Assembly: GCA_029932675.1 (NCBI GenBank)
Contig: JAOZPP010000004.1
Coordinates: forward strand, 17,367-81,366
Length of the DNA: 64,000 nt
Reading direction: 5' to 3'
Source of the DNA: a bacterium
GTDB lineage: Bacteria; SM23-81; DAOVCL01
Position 1 is the first letter of the stretch. Each line of letters begins with the position of its first letter. Below, piece after piece: positions 17,512 through 27,719 of the stretch. The translations under genes and the position numbers were made by a program. The notes beneath the pieces were generated by a model. The model was not told the DNA's origin. It saw nothing but the letters and a program-made list of their open reading frames with translations, and did no database searches.

Positions 17512-17883
17512 ATGCCCAGAGTTACATATAAGGTTCCCTCTCGCCGACGGAGAAAGAAAGTTCTCAAGGCCACCAGGGGTTATCGGGGGGCAAGAAGCAA
17601 GCTCTATCGCACCGCAGTGGAATCCCTACACAGGGCCTTGGCTTATGCTTACCGAGATCGAAAGAGGAGGAAAAGGGACTTCCGCCGGCTTTGGATAATG
17701 AGGATAAATGCCGCCGCAAGGCTTAGCGGCCTCTCCTATAGCCGATTGCTTAGGGGATTAAAAAAATCTGGAGTGAAGTTAAACAGAAAACTCCTGGCTG
17801 AACTGGCAGTTAATGATCCACCGGCCTTTGAAAGGCTAACTAAGCTGGCTAAGGAGGCTCTTGGGGTTGAAAGCGGAGCTTGA
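17512..17883 (+). CDS. rplT: Ribosomal protein L20
   Basis: A 123-aa 50S assembly protein. It starts MPRV-Y(K) and shows [19 protein letters not shown] and [20 protein letters not shown], the standard L20 blocks. AAGGAG ribosome site before ATG. L20 is a known translational repressor of this operon in other bacteria; whether an L20-binding fold is present here was not resolved. Its 3' end overlaps the start of pheS by about 17 bases. Confidence 0.97.
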   Translation: MPRVTYKVPSRRRRKKVLKATRGYRGARSKLYRTAVESLHRALAYAYRDRKRRKRDFRRLWIMRINAAARLSGLSYSRLLRGLKKSGVKLNRKLLAELAVNDPPAFERLTKLAKEALGVESGA

Positions 17884-18874
17884 AGAAATAACCAAGGGGG
17901 CCTTAAAGAGGATAGAAAACGCACAATCCCCTGAGGAGATCGAGAGGATTAAACTCGACCTCCTGGGTAGGAAGGGTAGACTCACTCAGCTCCTTCGTCA
18001 ATTAAAGGACTTGCCTCCGGAGATAAGGCCAGAGGTGGGCAGAGTTGCCAACCAGGCCAAGGCCAAGTTGGAGGCGGCACTAAAGGAAAGGAGGAACTCC
18101 CTCACCCCCCTCCATCAGAAGAGGGAGGTTTTGGATGTCACCCTCCCTGGAAAAAGGCCTTGGGAGGGAAGCATTCATCCCCTAACCATCACCCTCCAGC
18201 GAATTGTGGAAATCTTCTATGGAATGGGGTTTGAAGTGGCCGAGGGTCCAGAGGTGGAGACGGACTATTACAACTTCGAGGCCCTTAATATGCCTCCTGA
18301 TCATCCGGCAAGGGATATGCAGGACACCTATTATCTGAGCAAAGACCTCCTTCTCCGCACCCATACCTCCCCAGTGCAGATCAGGGTAATGGAAAGATCC
18401 CAGCCTCCGATAAGGATCGTTGTCCCGGGAAGGGTCTACCGACATGAGGCCATAAATGCACGCAGTTTTACTGTCTTCTATCAACTGGAAGGGCTCTATG
18501 TAGATGAAGGGGTGACCTTCGGCCAACTAAAGGGGGTTTTAACCGCCTTTATCAACGAGTTCTTCGCCGCGGAACTCCCCCTCCGTTTCCGGCCCAGCTT
18601 CTTCCCCTTTACCGAACCCAGCGCGGAGGTGGATATCAGATGTGTGATCTGCCGGGGGAAGGGCTGTTCTGTCTGCAAGGGAAGAGGATGGTTAGAAATT
18701 TTAGGGGCGGGGATGGTAGATCCAGCGGTCTTCCAAAGGGTTGGTTATGATCCGGAGAGGTTCAGTGGATATGCCTTTGGCCTGGGCATAGATCGCTTAG
18801 CAATGCTTAAATATGGCATCGATGATATCAGGCTCTTCTACGAGAACGACATCAGGTTTCTCAGCCAGTTTTGA
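17867..18874 (+). CDS. pheS: Phenylalanyl-tRNA synthetase alpha subunit
   Basis: Catalytic subunit of the alpha2-beta2 enzyme. An N-terminal coiled coil (about 1-85, with [12 protein letters not shown]) is followed by the class II core: [50 protein letters not shown], and motif 3 [19 protein letters not shown] near the end. It also carries a [18 protein letters not shown] insert, four cysteines as seen in some PheS. Two TTG codons are possible starts; 17867 is preferred because it lies 9 bases after AAGGAGG (17851-17857), while 17861 is only 3 bases away. pheT is 200 bases further on rather than overlapping, so a separate promoter is possible. Confidence 0.95.
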   Translation: MKAELEEITKGALKRIENAQSPEEIERIKLDLLGRKGRLTQLLRQLKDLPPEIRPEVGRVANQAKAKLEAALKERRNSLTPLHQKREVLDVTLPGKRPWEGSIHPLTITLQRIVEIFYGMGFEVAEGPEVETDYYNFEALNMPPDHPARDMQDTYYLSKDLLLRTHTSPVQIRVMERSQPPIRIVVPGRVYRHEAINARSFTVFYQLEGLYVDEGVTFGQLKGVLTAFINEFFAAELPLRFRPSFFPFTEPSAEVDIRCVICRGKGCSVCKGRGWLEILGAGMVDPAVFQRVGYDPERFSGYAFGLGIDRLAMLKYGIDDIRLFYENDIRFLSQF

Positions 18875-19073
18875 CCCAATCGGGTGATGGGGTTTATTAC
18901 TCGATCTCCCTCTTCCGTGCGTAGCGGGATTTTAAACCTGAGTGGCTGCTTATATCTACTTTTAACCCACTTTAATGGAACCAGAGTTTGCACCTTTCAA
19001 CCTTAATATTCTAAGCTCCTCATTCTAAATATCTTGTGATAATCCCCTTGGTTTCCTAAGTCTATTAGAGAAA

Positions 19074-21416
19074 ATGCGGATAAGCTATAATTGGTTAAAG
19101 GAATTTGTAAAACTTGATCTTTCTCCGGATGAATTAGCTGAAAGGCTTACTCTCACCGGCACAGAGATAGAAAAGGTAGAGCATATCTTTCCCCAGTTTA
19201 AGGGGGTAGTTACTGCCAGGATAACCTCCATAGAGAAGAGAAACAAGCTAACAATTTGCCAGGTGGATGGAGGTGGAGCTTCAGTAACTGTCGTCTGTGG
19301 GGCCCCCAATGTGCAGTCCGGCCAGATCGTTCCCCTGGCCCTCCCGGGGGCACTACTCCCGGGAGGAAGGAAGATCGGAATTAAGACCTTTGATGAAGTT
19401 GAATCCCAAGGAATGATCTGTTCAGAAAAGGAGTTAGGACTCTCTGACTATGGGGAAGGGATTATGGTCCTGGAGGAAGAGCATCCTCTGGGTATCCCCT
19501 TGGAGGAAGCTCTCTGTCTAAACGATTATATCTTGGATGCCGACCTTACCCCTAATCGCCCAGACTGTATGTCCCTTTTAGGTGTGGCCAGGGAAGTTGC
19601 CGCTATCCTCCACCTCCCCCTTAATCTTCCCCCATTACCATCACCCCCTCAAACCAAGGGGGAAATACCCAGGGTGGAGGTGGAGGATGGGAAAGGGTGC
19701 CCCAGATATACGGCGCGCATCATTGGGGGGGTCAAGATCTCCCCTTCTCCCTTCTGGCTGCGGAGGAAGTTGGAGTCAGCAGGGCTAAGGGCGGTCAACA
19801 ATGTAGTTGATATAACGAACTTTGTAATGATAGAGAGGGGACAGCCCCTCCACAGCTTTGACTGGGATAAAATCAGGGATCAGCGGATAATAGTGAGGAG
19901 ATCCCTCCCTGGCGAGAGCCTAGTCACCTTAGATAACCAGGAAAGGCGATTAGAGGAGGGCACCCTCCTCATCTGTGACGGCAAGGGCCCAGTGGCCATA
20001 GCTGGGATAATGGGGGGAATGGATACAGAGGTGGGGGAGGGAACAAAAAACCTCCTCTTGGAAAGCGCCTATTTTGATCCTCACCTTGTGAGAAGGGGAG
20101 CCAAGAGCCTGGGATTAGCCTCTGAGTCCTCACAGAGGTTTGAGAGAGGGGTGGATCCATTTGGCCTCCTCCCCGCCCAGGAGAGGGCAACAGAGCTCTT
20201 CTGCCGCTTAGCTGGGGCCAAGGCGGTGGGACCGATAGCCGATATCTCCCCCTCCCCTCCCTCCTCTCCCCGGATTAGGCTGAGGGAGAAGAAAGTAAGT
20301 CAGGTTTTAGGGGTAACCCTAAACCAAAAGAGGCTAACAGATCTCCTCTCCCCTTTGGGGTTTGCACCCAAGGGCAAGGGTATCTTTGCTGTTCCCGGAT
20401 ATAGGCCAGATGTAACCCGGGAAATCGATCTCATTGAGGAGGTGGCCAGGATTTATGGTTACGACAAAATCCCCTCCGATAACCAGGCCAGGGGGGCTCT
20501 TCCGGCAAGGATTACGGAGAGGGAAAGAAGGCTAAGAAAGGTAAGAGAAATCCTCTCCGGTTTGGGATTGAGGGAGGTAATTACCAACTCCCTGGTAGAC
20601 CCCCGTTGGATAGAGGCCATCGGATACAAGGGGGAATTAGTCCGGCTCTTAAACCCCTTGAGCCAGGAACTATCCTGTCTCCGACCTACTCTCCTCCCCT
20701 CCCTTCTCTGGGTAGCTGGACTGAACTTAAGGAGGGGGATAAGGGAGGTGAGGATCTACGAAGTGGGAAAGGTCTTCTCCCCCGAGGAGGGAACAAGATT
20801 AAGCGGCCTTATCTTAGGGGATCAATCTCCTCCCTACTGGGGGGAAAGGGAGAAGGGGATAAATTTCTACTCCCTCAAGGGGATAGTGGAAACATTTCTC
20901 GGCTTGCTCAGGTTGGGAAGGGGGAGGTTCATTCCCCAGAATGATCCTCCCTATGAAGAGGGGAGGACGGCCCTCCTAATGCTTGGGAAGAAGGAGATAG
21001 GGATCCTTGGCAAACTTTCTTCTCAGGTGAGCTCAAGGTTCGATCTGGAGGAAGAGGTATTCTGTTTTGAGCTGGATATGGACTCGGTCTTAGAGCTTGT
21101 CCCTACAGGATTTAAGTTTGTCCCCCCTTCCCGTTTCCCACCGGCAAAGAGGGATTTGGCAATTTTGGTCGATCAGGAGATCCCTGCAGGGGAGATCAGC
21201 GAAGCCATCCTCAAGTTAGGCTCTCCACTGGTCAAGGATGTATCCCTCTTTGACCTCTACCAGGGGAAACAGATACCTCCCGGGGAGAAAAGTTTAGCCT
21301 TCTCCCTATGGTTTAGCTCACCCCACTCCACTCTCACTGACCAGGAGGTGGAAAGGGTTCAGGAGAGAATCCTTCAGGGGTTGCAGGATAAGTTCGGAGC
21401 AAGGATAAGATGTTAA
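19074..21416 (+). CDS. pheT: Phenylalanyl-tRNA synthetase beta subunit
   Basis: A 780-aa partner of PheS. Domains in order: N-terminal [14 protein letters not shown]-type tRNA-binding domain ([20 protein letters not shown], about 40-150); B3/B4 editing region (about 210-390); B5 domain (about 400-470); a degenerate class II core; and the C-terminal FDX-ACB anticodon-binding domain (from about 685, [11 protein letters not shown]). Full length. The end overlaps the coiled-coil gene at 21410 by 7 bases. Confidence 0.96.
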   Translation: MRISYNWLKEFVKLDLSPDELAERLTLTGTEIEKVEHIFPQFKGVVTARITSIEKRNKLTICQVDGGGASVTVVCGAPNVQSGQIVPLALPGALLPGGRKIGIKTFDEVESQGMICSEKELGLSDYGEGIMVLEEEHPLGIPLEEALCLNDYILDADLTPNRPDCMSLLGVAREVAAILHLPLNLPPLPSPPQTKGEIPRVEVEDGKGCPRYTARIIGGVKISPSPFWLRRKLESAGLRAVNNVVDITNFVMIERGQPLHSFDWDKIRDQRIIVRRSLPGESLVTLDNQERRLEEGTLLICDGKGPVAIAGIMGGMDTEVGEGTKNLLLESAYFDPHLVRRGAKSLGLASESSQRFERGVDPFGLLPAQERATELFCRLAGAKAVGPIADISPSPPSSPRIRLREKKVSQVLGVTLNQKRLTDLLSPLGFAPKGKGIFAVPGYRPDVTREIDLIEEVARIYGYDKIPSDNQARGALPARITERERRLRKVREILSGLGLREVITNSLVDPRWIEAIGYKGELVRLLNPLSQELSCLRPTLLPSLLWVAGLNLRRGIREVRIYEVGKVFSPEEGTRLSGLILGDQSPPYWGEREKGINFYSLKGIVETFLGLLRLGRGRFIPQNDPPYEEGRTALLMLGKKEIGILGKLSSQVSSRFDLEEEVFCFELDMDSVLELVPTGFKFVPPSRFPPAKRDLAILVDQEIPAGEISEAILKLGSPLVKDVSLFDLYQGKQIPPGEKSLAFSLWFSSPHSTLTDQEVERVQERILQGLQDKFGARIRC

Positions 21417-21613
21417 TGGAATCATTGGAGAAATTGGAAGGGACGGTGGAGAAACTTCTCCGCGAAATGGAAAATTTAAGGGAGGAGAACCAAAAACTAA
21501 AGCAAGAATTGAAGAGAATGAATGGGGCTGGTCCCTTGCAAAACGAGGAGGCCCTCAACAGACTCAAAAGTGTAATTAAAAAGTTAGAATCGTTATCCAT
21601 CACGAAATCATAA
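21410..21613 (+). CDS. Small coiled-coil protein (ZapB-like)
   Basis: A 67-aa protein whose first 40 residues are an unbroken coiled coil ([20 protein letters not shown] then [11 protein letters not shown]), followed by a short second helix. Position between pheT and zapA, length and composition resemble the small coiled-coil genes often found next to zapA and suggest a cell-division accessory role like ZapB. Sequence alone cannot prove this. ATG 21416 is an alternative start. Confidence 0.65.
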   Translation: MLMESLEKLEGTVEKLLREMENLREENQKLKQELKRMNGAGPLQNEEALNRLKSVIKKLESLSITKS

Positions 21614-21616
21614 AAT

Positions 21617-21904
21617 ATGGCGGAAATCATCAGAGTTGAGATCTTTGGTACGGAATACCCAATTAAAGGGGATGTTGATTCCGATTACATAGAGAAGGTG
21701 GCCAGGTATGTGGATAAAAAGATGAGAGAGGTGGCCAAGGAACTTTCCTTGGTCTCTCCCTCCAAAGTAGCTATCCTGGCAGCTATGGACATTACTGACG
21801 AGCTCTTTAAGGCAAGGGAGGAGGGGAAGAAGTATACCATCCAGTTTGAGTCCCGGGTGGAGGAGCTAAATCGTAAGTTAAAGAGGAAATTAAGGGGAGA
21901 ATAG
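21617..21904 (+). CDS. zapA: Cell division protein ZapA
   Basis: A 95-aa FtsZ-associated protein. It shows the ZapA pattern: (R)VEIFGTEYPIKGDVDSDYIEKVARYVDKKM, a middle AILAAMDITDELFKA helix and a C-terminal coiled coil. It stabilises FtsZ polymers at midcell as a tetramer. It follows the coiled-coil gene by 3 bases and precedes the probable 6S RNA, the same gene order as zapA-ssrS in other bacteria. Confidence 0.92.
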   Translation: MAEIIRVEIFGTEYPIKGDVDSDYIEKVARYVDKKMREVAKELSLVSPSKVAILAAMDITDELFKAREEGKKYTIQFESRVEELNRKLKRKLRGE

Positions 21905-21950
21905 CCCCCTTTTCCCCCTTAGGTCAATCCCGCTGTTTTCGTGATGGTTT

Positions 21951-21971
21951 CCCGGCGTCTGCGACGCCGGG
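21951..21971. repeat. Hairpin between zapA and the 6S RNA
   Basis: Perfect 8-bp stem CCCGGCGT / ACGCCGGG with a 5-nt loop. No U-run directly follows. It may mark the end of the zapA transcript or belong to the dispersed palindromes. Confidence 0.5.
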
Positions 21972-22160
21972 GGTTACGGATCAGTGGGTTTTTTTGTAAA
22001 ATGACAAATGCAGAAAAAGAGGTTGCGGTAACAGTCCACCAAGTTGAGGGGAAGTAGATTACCCTGCGGGTTTCTTTGCTTAGTTTTTGCGCCAAAAGGC
22101 AACCCTTACTTGGGCTTAGAGCCCCCCAAAAATATCTGGGTAACCCGATCCGTGGTAGCT
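21970..22160 (+). ncRNA. ssrS: Probable 6S RNA
   Basis: 6S RNA mimics an open promoter and binds sigma70-RNA polymerase. The segment folds as expected: closing stem ACGGATC (21976-21982) with GATCCGT (22147-22153), continued by GGGTT (21986-21990) with AACCC (22142-22146); a large central bubble (about 21991-22016 on the left, 22108-22141 on the right) whose right strand has the typical small hairpin GGGCT / AGCCC (22112-22124); then an inner stem GGTTGC (22021-22026) with GCAACC (22099-22104), and an apical part with CGGTAA / TTACC pairing. Length about 190 nt is typical. It lies directly after zapA, the classic location, and before rny. No open frame is present. Confidence 0.65.
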
Positions 22161-22196
22161 GTTACATCCTCTTAAAAACCATGAAGGAGGCCATAG

Positions 22197-23753
22197 ATGG
22201 TTCTTGAGCTGATAATAGCTGCGGTGATAGCAATTGTATTTCTGGCCTTGGGTTGGTTCTTGAGAAAAGGTATTGGGGAGGGAAAGGTGAGGAGGGCAGA
22301 GGAGCTTGCTGCCAAGATTATCTCCGATGCCCAGAAGGAGGCCGAAATAAAAAAGAAGGAAGCCCTGCTTGAGGCAAGGGATGAATGGTATCGGGCAAAA
22401 TCAAAGTTTGAAAGGGAAACCAGGGCGAAGAGGGCAGAGCTAGGAAAGTTGGAGAAACAACTCTCGGAGAGAGAATCAAGTCTTGATCGCAAGGTGGATA
22501 TACTTTCTCGCAAGGAGAGGGAAATTCAAAGCCGCGAGAGGGCCCTCTCTGCTAAGGAGAGGGGGGTGAGAAACAAAGAATCGGAGCTCTCCCGCCTGAT
22601 TGAGGAGGAAAACAAGAGGTTGGAGAGGATCGCGGGGATGAGCTCTGAGGAAGCAAAGAAACAGCTAATTCAAAACTTAGAATCACAAGCAAAGCATGAG
22701 GCAGCCCAGTTAGTGAAGCAGATTAAAGCGGAGGCCCAAGAGAGAGCGGAGAGGGAGGCACGGGAGATAATCGTCTCCGCGGTGCAGAGATGTGCCGCTG
22801 GTCATACGGTGGAAAGCACTGTTTCTGTCGTCTCCCTTCCCAACGATGAGATGAAGGGAAGAATAATCGGTCGGGAGGGAAGGAACATCCGCTCCTTTGA
22901 GACAGCCACAGGAATAGATGTGATAGTAGATGACACCCCTGAGGCAGTAATCCTCTCCGGCTATGATCCAGTAAGGAGGGAGATAGCCAGAATTGCCTTA
23001 GAGAAGCTCATCCTCGATGGGAGGATCCATCCAGGAAGGATAGAGGAGATGGTGGCCAAGGCATCTCAGGAGATGGAGGAGCTAATCAAGCAAGCAGGGG
23101 AGGAGGTCTGCTTAGAGACTGGGGTGAGTGGTATCCACCCCAAGCTAATGAGATACTTGGGTAAGCTCAAATATAGAACCAGCTATGGACAGAATGTGCT
23201 CCAGCACTCCAAGGAGGTTTCCCTCCTTGCTGGACTAATGGCCGCCGAGCTTGACCTCGACCCCACTATGGCCAAAAGGGCCGGTCTCCTCCATGACATA
23301 GGCAAAGCCATAGATAGGGAGATGGAAGGTCCCCACACCCAGGTGGGCTGGGAATTGGCCAAGAGGTTCAATGAACCACCGGAGGTCCTCAATGCCATCT
23401 TAGGGCACCATGAGGATGTGGAGCCAACATCCTTGATCACCGTCTTAGTGGAGGCCGCCGATGCCATCTCTGGGTCCCGCCCAGGCGCCAGACGGGAGAC
23501 CTTAGAGGGGTATATTAAAAGGTTGGAGAAATTAGAGGAGATCGCTGACTCCTTTCCCGGTGTCTCCAAGGCCTATGCTATCCAAGCGGGAAGGGAGATA
23601 AGGGTAATCGTTGAGCCACAGAAAATAGATGATCAGAAGGCTAGTGAACTGGTCGATGAAATTGCGGAGAAGATACAATCGGAGATGGAATACCCTGGGC
23701 AGATAAAGGTCACTGTAATCAGGGAAACGCGGGCGGTTGGTTATGCCAAATAA
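22197..23753 (+). CDS. rny: Ribonuclease Y
   Basis: Membrane-bound endoribonuclease that starts mRNA decay. At 518 aa: one N-terminal membrane helix ([18 protein letters not shown], about 4-22), a long charged coiled coil (about 25-200), a KH domain ([17 protein letters not shown], about 220-285) and an HD phosphohydrolase domain with [15 protein letters not shown] (about 365-380) and LGHHEDVEP. All key residues are seen. AAGGAGG precedes the ATG by a short gap. It overlaps ymdB and heads the operon rny-ymdB-folD-xseA-xseB-ispA-dxs. Confidence 0.97.
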   Translation: MVLELIIAAVIAIVFLALGWFLRKGIGEGKVRRAEELAAKIISDAQKEAEIKKKEALLEARDEWYRAKSKFERETRAKRAELGKLEKQLSERESSLDRKVDILSRKEREIQSRERALSAKERGVRNKESELSRLIEEENKRLERIAGMSSEEAKKQLIQNLESQAKHEAAQLVKQIKAEAQERAEREAREIIVSAVQRCAAGHTVESTVSVVSLPNDEMKGRIIGREGRNIRSFETATGIDVIVDDTPEAVILSGYDPVRREIARIALEKLILDGRIHPGRIEEMVAKASQEMEELIKQAGEEVCLETGVSGIHPKLMRYLGKLKYRTSYGQNVLQHSKEVSLLAGLMAAELDLDPTMAKRAGLLHDIGKAIDREMEGPHTQVGWELAKRFNEPPEVLNAILGHHEDVEPTSLITVLVEAADAISGSRPGARRETLEGYIKRLEKLEEIADSFPGVSKAYAIQAGREIRVIVEPQKIDDQKASELVDEIAEKIQSEMEYPGQIKVTVIRETRAVGYAK

Positions 23754-24546
23754 AGAAATGAGGATACTCTTTGTCTCCGATGTGGTGGGCAAGGCCGGTC
23801 GACGAGTCCTCTCCCAGGTTCTTCCTTCCCTCCGGAAGGAGAGGAGGGTAGACCTTTGTATAGCCAATGGGGAAAATGCGGCTGGAGGGTTTGGAATTAC
23901 GGCCAATATAGTAGGGAAGCTCTACTCCTATGGGGTGGATGTGATCACCTCGGGGAACCACATCTGGGACAGGAAGGAGATTCTGGACTACATCGGCGAT
24001 GATGAGAGGTTGCTGCGTCCGGCCAACTATCCCCCCCAGGCTCCGGGGAGGGGTTGGGGGCTCTATCAGCCCCAGGGGGGGGTGAAGGTAGGGGTCCTCA
24101 ACCTCCAGGGAAGGGTTTATCTGCCTTCCTTGGACTGCCCGTTTAGAACAGCCGAACGGGAACTAAAGATCCTCAGCCAGGAGACTAAGGTGATCATAGT
24201 GGATATGCATGCTGAGGCCACTTCCGAGAAGCAGGCTATGGGCTGGTGGCTGGATGGGAAGGTGACTGCCGTGATCGGCACCCACACCCATGTTCCTACA
24301 GCCGATGAGACCATCCTCCCCAAGGGCACCGCCTATATCACCGATGTGGGGATGTGTGGGGCCTATGACTCAGTTATTGGAATGGATAAATCAATTGTCC
24401 TCAAACGATTTACTACTCAGGTCTCCCATCGGTTTGTCCCGGCAAAAGATGACTTAAGGTTTGCTGGGCTTCTCTTAGATGTTGACCAGGAGACAGGGAA
24501 GGCGAAAAGTATAGAGAGGATTAGAATCGACCTGGAGGAAGGATGA
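23743..24546 (+). CDS. ymdB: YmdB-type metallophosphoesterase
   Basis: A 267-aa protein of the TIGR00282 family of calcineurin-like phosphoesterases. Metal-site motifs: [14 protein letters not shown] (Asp), [13 protein letters not shown] (Asn/Glu), SGNHIWD (His), [12 protein letters not shown] and [11 protein letters not shown] (His residues). In Bacillus YmdB acts on 2',3'-cAMP and is a post-transcriptional regulator partnered with RNase Y, and rny-ymdB linkage is conserved, as here. The ATG at 23743 overlaps the end of rny by 11 bases; TTG 23737 and ATG 23758 are alternatives. Confidence 0.93.
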   Translation: MPNKEMRILFVSDVVGKAGRRVLSQVLPSLRKERRVDLCIANGENAAGGFGITANIVGKLYSYGVDVITSGNHIWDRKEILDYIGDDERLLRPANYPPQAPGRGWGLYQPQGGVKVGVLNLQGRVYLPSLDCPFRTAERELKILSQETKVIIVDMHAEATSEKQAMGWWLDGKVTAVIGTHTHVPTADETILPKGTAYITDVGMCGAYDSVIGMDKSIVLKRFTTQVSHRFVPAKDDLRFAGLLLDVDQETGKAKSIERIRIDLEEG

Positions 24547-25430
24547 GCGCGCGGATAATAGATGGAAAGGGGATAGCCAGCCAGATAATTGCCGAGCTCA
24601 CCGCTGAGGTCGCTGACCTGGCCAAGCAGGGGATAACCCCCGGATTGGCGGTCATCTTGGTGGGGGAGGATCCCGCCTCCCAGGTGTATGTGCGCAACAA
24701 ATCGGCTGCCTGTGAGCGGGTTGGTATCTATTCGGAGACAAAGAGGCTTCCTCAAAAGACAACCACTGAAGAGCTGGTCTCCCTCATCGGGGAACTCAAC
24801 CAAAGGAGGGACATTCATGGCATCCTCGTCCAACTTCCCCTTCCCCCCCAGATGGACACCAGGTTAATCCTCACCTCCCTTTCCCCGATGAAGGATGTCG
24901 ATGGTTTTTCCCCAGCCAGCCTGGGGATGATGCTCTGGGGCAGCCCCACATTCATCCCCTGCACCCCGGCGGGGATCTTGGAGCTTCTCCAGAGATCCGG
25001 GATAGATCCCCAAGGGAAGAGGGCGGTGATCATCGGCCGTAGCAGGTTAGTCGGCCTTCCCTTAGCCAACCTCCTGGCCTTAAAGCGCAAAGGAGGAAAT
25101 GCCACCGTCACCCTTTGCCATAGCTTCACCCCTCAACTGGCCTCCATCACCAAGAGTGCCGACATACTGGTTGCAGCTATGGGCAAGCCGGGCTTCATCA
25201 AGGGAGAGATGATCAAAAGGGGAGCAGTGGTAATAGATGTGGGGATAAATAGGGTGGAGGATGCAACGAGGAAGAGGGGATATAGGCTGGTGGGGGATGT
25301 CGATTTTGAGCAAGCAAAGATGGTTGCTTCAGCCATCACCCCTGTTCCCGGTGGGGTGGGGCCAATGACTGTGGCTATGCTTTTGAAGAACACGGTTCAG
25401 GCGGCAAAGTGGAGTTCTCTGCAGAAGTAG
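24543..25430 (+). CDS. folD: Methylenetetrahydrofolate dehydrogenase/cyclohydrolase
   Basis: Bifunctional one-carbon enzyme interconverting 5,10-methylene-THF and 10-formyl-THF. A 295-aa protein with SQVYVRNKSAACERVGI (catalytic Tyr and Lys, about 48-64), GILVQLPLP (about 94-102), the DVDGF motif, GRSRLVGLPLANLL (NADP site, about 160-175) and TPVPGGVGPMTVAMLL near the end. Overlaps ymdB by 4 bases and xseA by 22 bases, showing tight operon packing. Confidence 0.97.
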   Translation: MSARIIDGKGIASQIIAELTAEVADLAKQGITPGLAVILVGEDPASQVYVRNKSAACERVGIYSETKRLPQKTTTEELVSLIGELNQRRDIHGILVQLPLPPQMDTRLILTSLSPMKDVDGFSPASLGMMLWGSPTFIPCTPAGILELLQRSGIDPQGKRAVIIGRSRLVGLPLANLLALKRKGGNATVTLCHSFTPQLASITKSADILVAAMGKPGFIKGEMIKRGAVVIDVGINRVEDATRKRGYRLVGDVDFEQAKMVASAITPVPGGVGPMTVAMLLKNTVQAAKWSSLQK

Positions 25431-26650
25431 AAAATCAACCCATCTACTCGGTTAGCCAGCTCAACCGCGAGATAAGGTTCATCTTGGAAGATAGCCTGCC
25501 CCCCCTCTGGGTGGAGGGGGAGGTCTCCAACTGGCATTCCCATCCTTCGGGCCACTGTTACTTCTCCCTGAAGGACGCCAGTTCCCAACTGAGATGTGTT
25601 CTCTGGAGGGATCAGGCCCGCGGTCTCAGCTTCACCCCCCAGGATGGAATGAAGGTCTTGGCCTATGGGCAGATCACCGTTTATGAGAGAGGTGGACAAT
25701 ACCAGCTCACCATCCTCAGGCTCAAGCCCTCCGGGATTGGCGAATTGGGGTTGGCCTTTGAGAAGTTGAAGAGGAGGTTAGAGAAGGAGGGGCTCTTCGA
25801 TCCCGCACACAAGCTCCCCCTCCCCCCTTTCCCCCAGCGAATCGGAGTTGTCACCTCCCCCTCCGGTGCGGCCATCAGGGACATAATCAAGGTGGTAGGC
25901 AAGCGCTCCCCCTGGGTCGAGATCATCCTTGCCCCCGTGCGGGTACAGGGCCCGGGGGCAGCGGAAGAGATAGCCCAAGCGATCAAGGAGATCAACCTCT
26001 TCGGGGGGGTAGACCTAATTATCGTAGGAAGGGGAGGGGGATCGGTTGAGGATCTCTGGGCCTTCAATGAGGAGGTAGTGGCCAGGGCCATCTATTCCTC
26101 CCGACTGCCCATCATCTCGGCGGTGGGCCATGAGATCGACTTCACCATCTCCGATTTTGTTGCCGATGCCCGTGCCCCCACCCCATCGGCAGCAGCGGAG
26201 CTGGCCACCCAAGACAGGGAGGAACTGCGGCGAAGGGTGGAGGGGATGGGCCAGAGGATGGAAAGGGTACTGAGCAACAAACTTACGGGTCTCCAGAGGA
26301 GGCTCGACCATATCGGTCAGAGCTATGCTTTCCGCCGTCCTGGTGACCTGGTAGCCCAATTGGTCCAGCGGAATGATGAACTGGAGAGGAGGTTGAGACA
26401 AACCGTCGGTCACCTCCTCGACCTTCGGGGGGCAGAGCTCTCCAGCCTAAAGGGAAGGCTTTTCTCCTTGGGTCCTCAAGCCATCCTCCGCAGGGGATAT
26501 AGCATCTGTAGGAGGCTTCCGGGAAGGGAGGTGGTGCGGAGGGCCTCCCAACTTGGGATTGGGGAAGGAATAGAGGTGACCTTCTCGGTAGGCAGGATAG
26601 CTGGAAGGGTGGAAACCGTGGAGGAGAACTATGGAGAAGAAGGGATTTGA
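25409..26650 (+). CDS. xseA: Exodeoxyribonuclease VII large subunit
   Basis: A 413-aa catalytic subunit of ExoVII, which degrades single-stranded DNA. N-terminal OB fold (SVSQLNREIRFILED and WVEGEVSNWHSHPSGHCYFSLKD, about 12-60), the catalytic core with GVVTSPSGAAIRDI (about 145-160) and GRGGGSVEDLWAFNEE (about 208-223), AVGHEID (about 240), and a C-terminal coiled coil that binds XseB. GTG start inside the end of folD. The end overlaps xseB by 20 bases. Confidence 0.95.
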   Translation: MEFSAEVENQPIYSVSQLNREIRFILEDSLPPLWVEGEVSNWHSHPSGHCYFSLKDASSQLRCVLWRDQARGLSFTPQDGMKVLAYGQITVYERGGQYQLTILRLKPSGIGELGLAFEKLKRRLEKEGLFDPAHKLPLPPFPQRIGVVTSPSGAAIRDIIKVVGKRSPWVEIILAPVRVQGPGAAEEIAQAIKEINLFGGVDLIIVGRGGGSVEDLWAFNEEVVARAIYSSRLPIISAVGHEIDFTISDFVADARAPTPSAAAELATQDREELRRRVEGMGQRMERVLSNKLTGLQRRLDHIGQSYAFRRPGDLVAQLVQRNDELERRLRQTVGHLLDLRGAELSSLKGRLFSLGPQAILRRGYSICRRLPGREVVRRASQLGIGEGIEVTFSVGRIAGRVETVEENYGEEGI

Positions 26651-26864
26651 GGAACTCATGGGGAGGTTGGAGGAGATCGTGGAGAAGTTGGAGTCTGGGG
26701 ACCTTCCCCTGGAGGAATCGATGGACCTCTTCGAGGAAGGGATAAAGATATTCAAGCTTTGTAACAAGAAGTTGGAGGGGGCACAGGCGCGGGTGCAGAG
26801 GTTAGTAAAGGACCTAAAAGGGGATTTCCACCTCGTTCCCCTGGAGGAGGAAGATGGACCCTAA
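26631..26864 (+). CDS. xseB: Exodeoxyribonuclease VII small subunit
   Basis: A 77-aa partner of XseA. It has the family pattern FEELMGRLEEIVEKLESGDLPLEES and a following helix LFEEGIKIFKLCNKKLEGAQ. Several small subunits cap the large subunit. Overlaps both xseA and ispA. Confidence 0.95.
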   Translation: MEKKGFEELMGRLEEIVEKLESGDLPLEESMDLFEEGIKIFKLCNKKLEGAQARVQRLVKDLKGDFHLVPLEEEDGP

Positions 26865-27717
26865 GGCATATTTAGAGGAGAAGAGAAAGATCGTCAACCA
26901 AGCCTTGGAACAGTATCTTCCCTCCCCGCGGAAGAGGCCGCGCCGACTCCATCAGGCGATGAGGTATAGTTGTTTTGCTGGTGGAAAGAGGTTGAGACCG
27001 ATCTTGGCCATAAATTCTTTCGAGCTTGTCGGAGGAAAGGGAAGGGAGATACTCCCAGCCGCCTGTAGCTTGGAGCTCATTCACACTTACTCCCTCATCC
27101 ATGATGATCTACCCTGTATGGACGACGATGACCTCCGGCGGGGTAAGCCCACCCTCCATCGGGCCTTTGACGAAGGTCTAGCCCTCTTGGCTGGAGATGC
27201 TCTCCACGCCCTGGCCTTCGAACTTCTGGCCTCCACCGGCAACCTAAGGGTTGTTCAGGAGGTCTCCCAGGCCATTGGGAGCCAGGGGATAATCGGGGGC
27301 CAGGTCGCTGACCTGGAAGCGGAGAACATAGATGTATCCCCCAGGGAGGTGAGGTACATCCACCTCCATAAGACCGCTGCCCTCTTCCGGGTCTCCCTGC
27401 GCATCGGGGCCATCTTAGGGGGTGGTTCCTCCGAGGAGCTTATCCAACTCTCCAGGTATGGGGAGAGGTTGGGCCTCCTCTTTCAGATCGTCGACGACAT
27501 CCTCGATGTGGAGGGGGAGAGCGGGGAGTTAGGGAAACCTGTGGGCTCTGACCAGAGGCAGGGAAAGGCTACCTATCCATCGGTCTGGGGGATGGAGAGG
27601 TCGAAGAGGGAGGCAGAAAGGCTGGCTGGGTTAGCCAAAAAGGGGGTAGAGAAATTTGGAGCTCGAGCTGAGTTTCTCTATTGGCTTCCCGACTTCATTC
27701 TCACCAGAAGGGGCTAA
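26854..27717 (+). CDS. ispA: Polyprenyl synthase (farnesyl/geranyl diphosphate type)
   Basis: A 287-aa short-chain trans-isoprenyl diphosphate synthase that condenses IPP with allylic diphosphates. First Asp-rich motif DDLPCMDDDDLRRGKPTLH (about 85-103), GGQVADLEAE (about 150), second Asp-rich motif DDILD (about 215). Bulky residues before the first Asp motif (SLIHDDL) suggest a C15 or C20 product, but chain length cannot be set by eye. ATG overlaps xseB by 11 bases; dxs follows after two bases. Confidence 0.92.
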   Translation: MDPKAYLEEKRKIVNQALEQYLPSPRKRPRRLHQAMRYSCFAGGKRLRPILAINSFELVGGKGREILPAACSLELIHTYSLIHDDLPCMDDDDLRRGKPTLHRAFDEGLALLAGDALHALAFELLASTGNLRVVQEVSQAIGSQGIIGGQVADLEAENIDVSPREVRYIHLHKTAALFRVSLRIGAILGGGSSEELIQLSRYGERLGLLFQIVDDILDVEGESGELGKPVGSDQRQGKATYPSVWGMERSKREAERLAGLAKKGVEKFGARAEFLYWLPDFILTRRG

Positions 27718-27719
27718 AG

